DNA of 19,434 bases, taken from the NCBI GenBank assembly GCA_903887655.1, contig CAISQQ010000474.1, positions 1 to 19,434 on the forward strand, written 5' to 3'. Below the pieces are notes generated by a model that was given only the letters and a program-made list of their open reading frames with translations, did no database searches and had not been told where the DNA came from. The DNA comes from an uncultured Burkholderiales bacterium (GTDB lineage Bacteria > Pseudomonadota > Gammaproteobacteria > Burkholderiales > Burkholderiaceae_C). The position numbers and the translations under genes were made by a program. Shown here in pieces: positions 16,938-19,434 of this stretch. Every line of letters begins with the position of its first letter. The first letter of the stretch is position 1.

Positions 16938-18677
16938 TTAAAAGGCCACGTTGGCATTGAGCCAAACCCGGTTCAAGCGCAAGGTGCCGTCGGAATCAGC
17001 GCCTGTTTTGGCATTGGACAAGGGATTGTCCATGAACCTTTTGGCCACACTCAACTTCAAATCAACACCCGCCAAGCCCTGCCATGAAAGACTGAGTCCT
17101 GCGCCCTTCAACGTGAACGCATTCAAAGCCGTCAATGGACCCCCCATGACATCTTGGTTGTCGTGGTACACCGTGACACGACCCTGGTCATAAAAGCCCG
17201 CAAGGGTCCAGACCTCAAAGAGGCGCTCGCGAAGCTCAATGCTCAAGGTCTGACCGTCGCTGCCACCGCCTTCGTTGGAGGGGTAGGCCCTGACACCATT
17301 GGCACCCCCCAAATAAATTTTTTCTGAACTGTCTAAATTCTTGTTGGCCTTTTGGGCCGTGAAACTCAAGAGCAGACTTGCATTTTGTGTCAAGACTTGT
17401 TGTCGACTGATGTTGAAGTTGCCTTTGACATAATGGCCAGCCGTTTGCCCGGCTTGTGCATCGGCCAATTGATTGGGCGAGTCGTTCAAATTCACGTGGC
17501 CTTGGGTCAAACCCATGCTGTAGTTAAAGGCGCCTCCTCCAAAATTGTTGTCCAAGGCGTTGCCACTCAAGACCACACTGCCCGCTTGTATTTGGTACTT
17601 GGAGGTGACACTTTGGTTGGCCTGGTTCTCGTACCACTTGTGATCAAAGTTGCCCGTGAGGTTCACGTTGTAGCGTTGTGAACGAATGAGGGGAAAACTT
17701 GCATCCAAGCCGCTTGTGTAGGCCGTTCCCTTGGCCCCCAAGGCGGCAAAATTGCCAATCAAACTGTAGTTGAGAGAAGACGCATGCACACCCACTCTCC
17801 AGCCATTGGAGCCCAGGGGCAAAGCGTAACTCAAGCGACCATAGTTGGAGCCCTCGCTTTTGAGGAGATTGGTGCTCAAGAGGTCCCCCATTGCTGCAGG
17901 TGAATTGAGGTTCGCACTCAACATCAAACGAGAGGCCCCCGTTGAGACAGAGCCTGCATTGTCTGCGCTCATGCTGGCATCAATCAAGGGTGAATCGATC
18001 GCTTGCACGGACAAATTTGTTTGCCCTGTTTGTTCACCCGCCACCAAGTTGCCCGTGACCACCACACCGGGGAGATCGTCCATCAAAAGGAGGGCCCTGT
18101 CCAAGCGGATCGCACGCACAGCCTCGCCCATCGTGTTGCTTGAATTACCGATCGCAATCAAGCGCGAGGGGCTGATGCGCTTTGGCGCATCACCATCGAC
18201 TTGTGTTCCCCCAAAAACACCTTCAACGATGGCAACCTGTACAACCCCATTGTCAATTTCTTGCTTGGGCAAAAAGGCCCTGACCATCCAACCCGCTTGT
18301 CGGTAAGCATTCATGACCTCGTCGCTCGCCGTTTTGAGTTGTGCAAAACTCAAGGCCTTGTTCAGAAGTGGGGAAAGCGCAGCGCTCAAGACCTCACTGC
18401 TCAAGAGTTTGTTGCCCTGAAATTCAAATTTCTTCACCGTCACACTCACCTCTCCCGCCTTTGGCGGCGCCCACTCTGGTGCACTCAAGTCTTGCGGTTT
18501 GAGCTTGGGTTGTGGCATGGCTTTGAAGCCCTGCTCAGCCCCACGCTCAAGGACCCCTGCGTTGGGCAACTGCTGGGCCCATGAAGAGAAAAAGGCGCCT
18601 GCGAGCAAGAGGCCAAGAGCGACATGTTGAGCCCGTGGCGTCTTTTGTGCATTGAGCGCTTGTAGATGGATGTTCAT
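16938..18677 (-). CDS. TpsB outer-membrane transporter (FhaC/ShlB family, Omp85 superfamily)
   Basis: This 579-residue protein matches the usual length of TPS transporters. A signal peptide covers residues 1-34 with a likely SWA|QQ cut. A Pro/Lys-rich periplasmic linker (about 35-76) is followed by POTRA domain(s) from about 77 (VTVKKFEFQGNKLL...LPKQEIDNGVVQVAIVEG, 77-153). LPGVVVTG (202-209) leads into the 16-strand beta-barrel. The conserved L6-loop motif appears as GVRAYP (461-466; family VRGY/F) after KIYLGGAN. The chain ends in a C-terminal aromatic (WLNANVAF), the signal read by the BAM complex. It should recognise the TPS domain of the downstream TpsA in the periplasm and secrete it. 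The start lies 18 bases after the regulator's stop. No Shine-Dalgarno is visible, only an A/T-rich leader. It looks intact. Confidence 0.96.
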   Translation of the reverse strand: MNIHLQALNAQKTPRAQHVALGLLLAGAFFSSWAQQLPNAGVLERGAEQGFKAMPQPKLKPQDLSAPEWAPPKAGEVSVTVKKFEFQGNKLLSSEVLSAALSPLLNKALSFAQLKTASDEVMNAYRQAGWMVRAFLPKQEIDNGVVQVAIVEGVFGGTQVDGDAPKRISPSRLIAIGNSSNTMGEAVRAIRLDRALLLMDDLPGVVVTGNLVAGEQTGQTNLSVQAIDSPLIDASMSADNAGSVSTGASRLMLSANLNSPAAMGDLLSTNLLKSEGSNYGRLSYALPLGSNGWRVGVHASSLNYSLIGNFAALGAKGTAYTSGLDASFPLIRSQRYNVNLTGNFDHKWYENQANQSVTSKYQIQAGSVVLSGNALDNNFGGGAFNYSMGLTQGHVNLNDSPNQLADAQAGQTAGHYVKGNFNISRQQVLTQNASLLLSFTAQKANKNLDSSEKIYLGGANGVRAYPSNEGGGSDGQTLSIELRERLFEVWTLAGFYDQGRVTVYHDNQDVMGGPLTALNAFTLKGAGLSLSWQGLAGVDLKLSVAKRFMDNPLSNAKTGADSDGTLRLNRVWLNANVAF

Positions 18678-18695
18678 GTTTTGTTTTTTAAAAAG

Positions 18696-18995
18696 TTATT
18701 GAATGTCAATGGGCTCAAAGAGTTGGTAGCCCACATTGCGAATGGATTCGATCACAGAGCCTTCGGCACCGCAGGCGTGCATTTTTTTTCTGAGCCTGAC
18801 CATGCGCACTTGAAGAGCCGCTTTTGCACTTGTGTCACTCAGATGCGTTGATAAAAGTTTGTCGAGCGCAGCAAAATTGAGCTGAGCGTTTGTTGCTTTT
18901 GTGAAGGCTTTGAGCAGTTCTGCCTCAGAGCGGGTGAGACGCACACTGCTGCTGGGCCCAGTGAGGTTCAATTTGTGAAGGGTGAAGGCCGTCAT
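18696..18995 (-). CDS. Stand-alone OmpR/PhoB-type winged-helix DNA-binding protein
   Basis: This 99-residue protein consists of little more than a Trans_reg_C effector domain. N-terminal strands (FTLHKLNL...VRLT) lead to LTRSEAELLKAF (20-31). The recognition-helix region is KAALQVRMVRLRKKM (58-72) and the wing hairpin is VIESIRNVGYQLFE (81-93), matching the typical vRLRKKL...I-x-TvRg-GY-x-l pattern. There is no receiver domain, membrane segment or sensor, and upstream DNA has no room for one in the same frame. It is the first gene of the operon, 18 bases before tpsB, so a role as transcriptional activator or repressor of the TPS genes is inferred. The ATG at 18993-18995 is the only in-frame ATG before the domain; its Shine-Dalgarno is poor. 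Control without phosphorylation, or with a partner in trans, would be expected. Confidence 0.87.
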   Translation of the reverse strand: MTAFTLHKLNLTGPSSSVRLTRSEAELLKAFTKATNAQLNFAALDKLLSTHLSDTSAKAALQVRMVRLRKKMHACGAEGSVIESIRNVGYQLFEPIDIQ

Positions 18996-19027
18996 GTGCA
19001 GGTAAAGAGTTTGAAAAATGGGTGACG

Positions 19028-19079
19028 GTATTACACCCGAACACGCTTTCCAAACCCTACAAAAACCTACGTAAACCTT
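19028..19079 (-). promoter_or_regulatory. Candidate promoter with 10-bp-spaced direct repeats upstream of the regulator
   Basis: On the plus strand, aaaccctac (19052-19060), aaacctac (19063-19070) and taaacctt (19072-19079) recur at roughly 10-base spacing, one helical turn, as is common for OmpR-family tandem sites. On the minus strand they overlap a possible -35 (TTTGGA, 19049-19054). A possible -10 (TAATAC, 19028-19033) lies 15 bases further on, which is short spacing and would suit an activator-dependent promoter. The -10 lies 32 bases before the regulator ATG. The repeats are visible; the promoter and autoregulation are inferred. Confidence 0.45.
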
Positions 19080-19155
19080 CTTCCCGCCCTAGAAAAGCTC
19101 TATTTCGTCTACGGGGAAAGGCAAAACAGCCAAGCCATCAACCCAACGGGCCAAG

Positions 19156-19163
19156 AAAGGAGG
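19156..19163 (+). promoter_or_regulatory. Strong Shine-Dalgarno (AAAGGAGG) that argues for a TTG start
   Basis: AAAGGAGG directly abuts an ATG at 19164, leaving no spacer, which is unfavourable for initiation. The in-frame TTG at 19170-19172 lies 6 bases after the site, an optimal distance. The true start of the small ORF may therefore be TTG rather than ATG. Confidence 0.55.
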
Positions 19164-19310
19164 ATGTCATTGGACATCGAGCACCTTTTTGAGCAGATCA
19201 AGGCGCTGAAGGCGGCCGTCGCGCTGCTCGAAACGAAGATCGCGGCGATGGAATCGGCTGACGCCGAGAAGGAAACGAAGGGAATTCCCGGCGACAAGCC
19301 GCAGGAGTAG
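19164..19310 (+). CDS. Small charged helical protein (46-48 aa), unknown function
   Basis: From the ATG it encodes 48 residues; from the better-spaced TTG at 19170, 46. Residues 4-30 (DIEHLFEQIKALKAAVALLE and TKIAAM) have hydrophobic residues at 3-4 spacing and would form an amphipathic helix or short coiled coil. The tail (SADAEKETKGIPGDKPQE) is charged and probably disordered. Codons end mainly in G or C (AAG, GCG, GTC, ATC), unlike the TTG-rich tpsA. It is followed 30 bases later by another rightward ORF with its own Shine-Dalgarno, suggesting an operon. I recognise no family. Confidence 0.6.
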   Translation: MSLDIEHLFEQIKALKAAVALLETKIAAMESADAEKETKGIPGDKPQE

Positions 19311-19340
19311 GATTCAAATAAACGGGAAGGAGAACCAACG

Positions 19341-19434
19341 ATGAAAAAGTATATCAGCATCATCATGCTCGCGGTTGCCATCATGGCGATCGTCGCCATC
19401 GGGGCGAAGGCCGAGAGCTTTGTGTACAGCACGA
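19341..19434 (+). CDS. Start of a secreted or membrane-anchored protein (truncated by window end)
   Basis: An AAGGAGA site (19327-19333) lies 7 bases before the ATG. The visible 31 residues begin MKKYISIIMLAVAIM and continue AIVAIGAKAESFVYST. This is a classic Sec signal peptide: basic n-region, hydrophobic core and a likely AKA|ES cleavage site after residue 24. The mature protein is outside the window, so no function can be given. Codon style matches the small ORF before it rather than the TPS operon. Confidence 0.65.
   Translation, partial: MKKYISIIMLAVAIMAIVAIGAKAESFVYST

Larger units (their letters stand above)
18996..19163. other. Divergent intergenic region containing a composition break
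   Basis: No gene is supported here. The left half carries the candidate leftward promoter and direct repeats. From about 19085 rightward the style changes and leads into strong rightward ribosome-binding sites. A fragment (ggggaaaggcaaaac, 19111-19125) faintly recalls a c-di-GMP-I riboswitch start, but the rest does not fit. I see no terminator hairpin and no recognisable att site or terminal inverted repeat at the break. Confidence 0.4.

Noticed and set aside
18996..19090. A missing receiver domain encoded upstream of the winged-helix gene
   Set aside because: Fewer than 100 bases separate the gene from the composition break, and none of the frames shows receiver motifs.
19100..19160. Possible c-di-GMP-I (GEMM) riboswitch
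   Set aside because: Only a short AAAGGCAAA-like fragment matches. The second helix, the conserved GACGCAAAGCC-type segment and the tetraloop receptor are missing and the region is too short.
19109..19432. 107-codon minus-strand ORF with hydrophobic stretches
   Set aside because: It is antisense to two plus-strand ORFs that have strong Shine-Dalgarno sites, a signal peptide and normal codon use.

Overview
The window is dominated by one leftward (minus-strand) operon for a two-partner secretion (TPS, type Vb) system. Reading right to left it encodes a 99-residue stand-alone winged-helix regulator (18696-18995), a 579-residue Omp85/FhaC-type outer-membrane transporter, TpsB (16938-18677), and a giant TpsA exoprotein that starts at 16869 and is still open at base 1. 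I checked the TpsA frame line by line and found no stop codon across 5,623 codons, so the protein is at least 5,623 residues long and its C-terminus lies outside the window. About 87% of the window is this one gene. The long plus-strand ORFs inside it are antisense shadows.

TpsA layout: an extended signal peptide (ESPR) at residues 1-62; a TPS secretion domain with NWNSFNIG and NPNGI motifs; a Gly/Ser/Ala-rich beta-helix passenger to about residue 960; a huge array of about three dozen YDG-type repeats with three interspersed MBG-like modules (about residues 964-4800); a PAPPPP linker; 67 uninterrupted 8-residue repeats (residues 4811-5346); a low-complexity Ser/Asn/Pro/Ala linker; and an Ig-like domain running off the left edge. 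TpsB should bind the TPS domain through its POTRA domains and thread the exoprotein across the outer membrane. The regulator gene comes first and may control the operon from 10-bp-spaced direct repeats in its own promoter region.

The ESPR, the FhaC-type TpsB, the codon use (TTG is frequent for Leu) and the lack of Shine-Dalgarno sequences suggest a betaproteobacterium, perhaps Burkholderiales/Comamonadaceae. This is an inference from style, not a database result.

The last ~340 bases (from about 19085) look different. They hold two small rightward ORFs with strong Shine-Dalgarno sites and GC-ending codons: a 46-48-residue charged helical protein, and the start of a secreted or membrane-anchored protein cut by the window end. 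This is either a real divergent neighbour of foreign origin or a chimeric assembly join. I saw no rRNA, tRNA, CRISPR array, insertion sequence or transposase.
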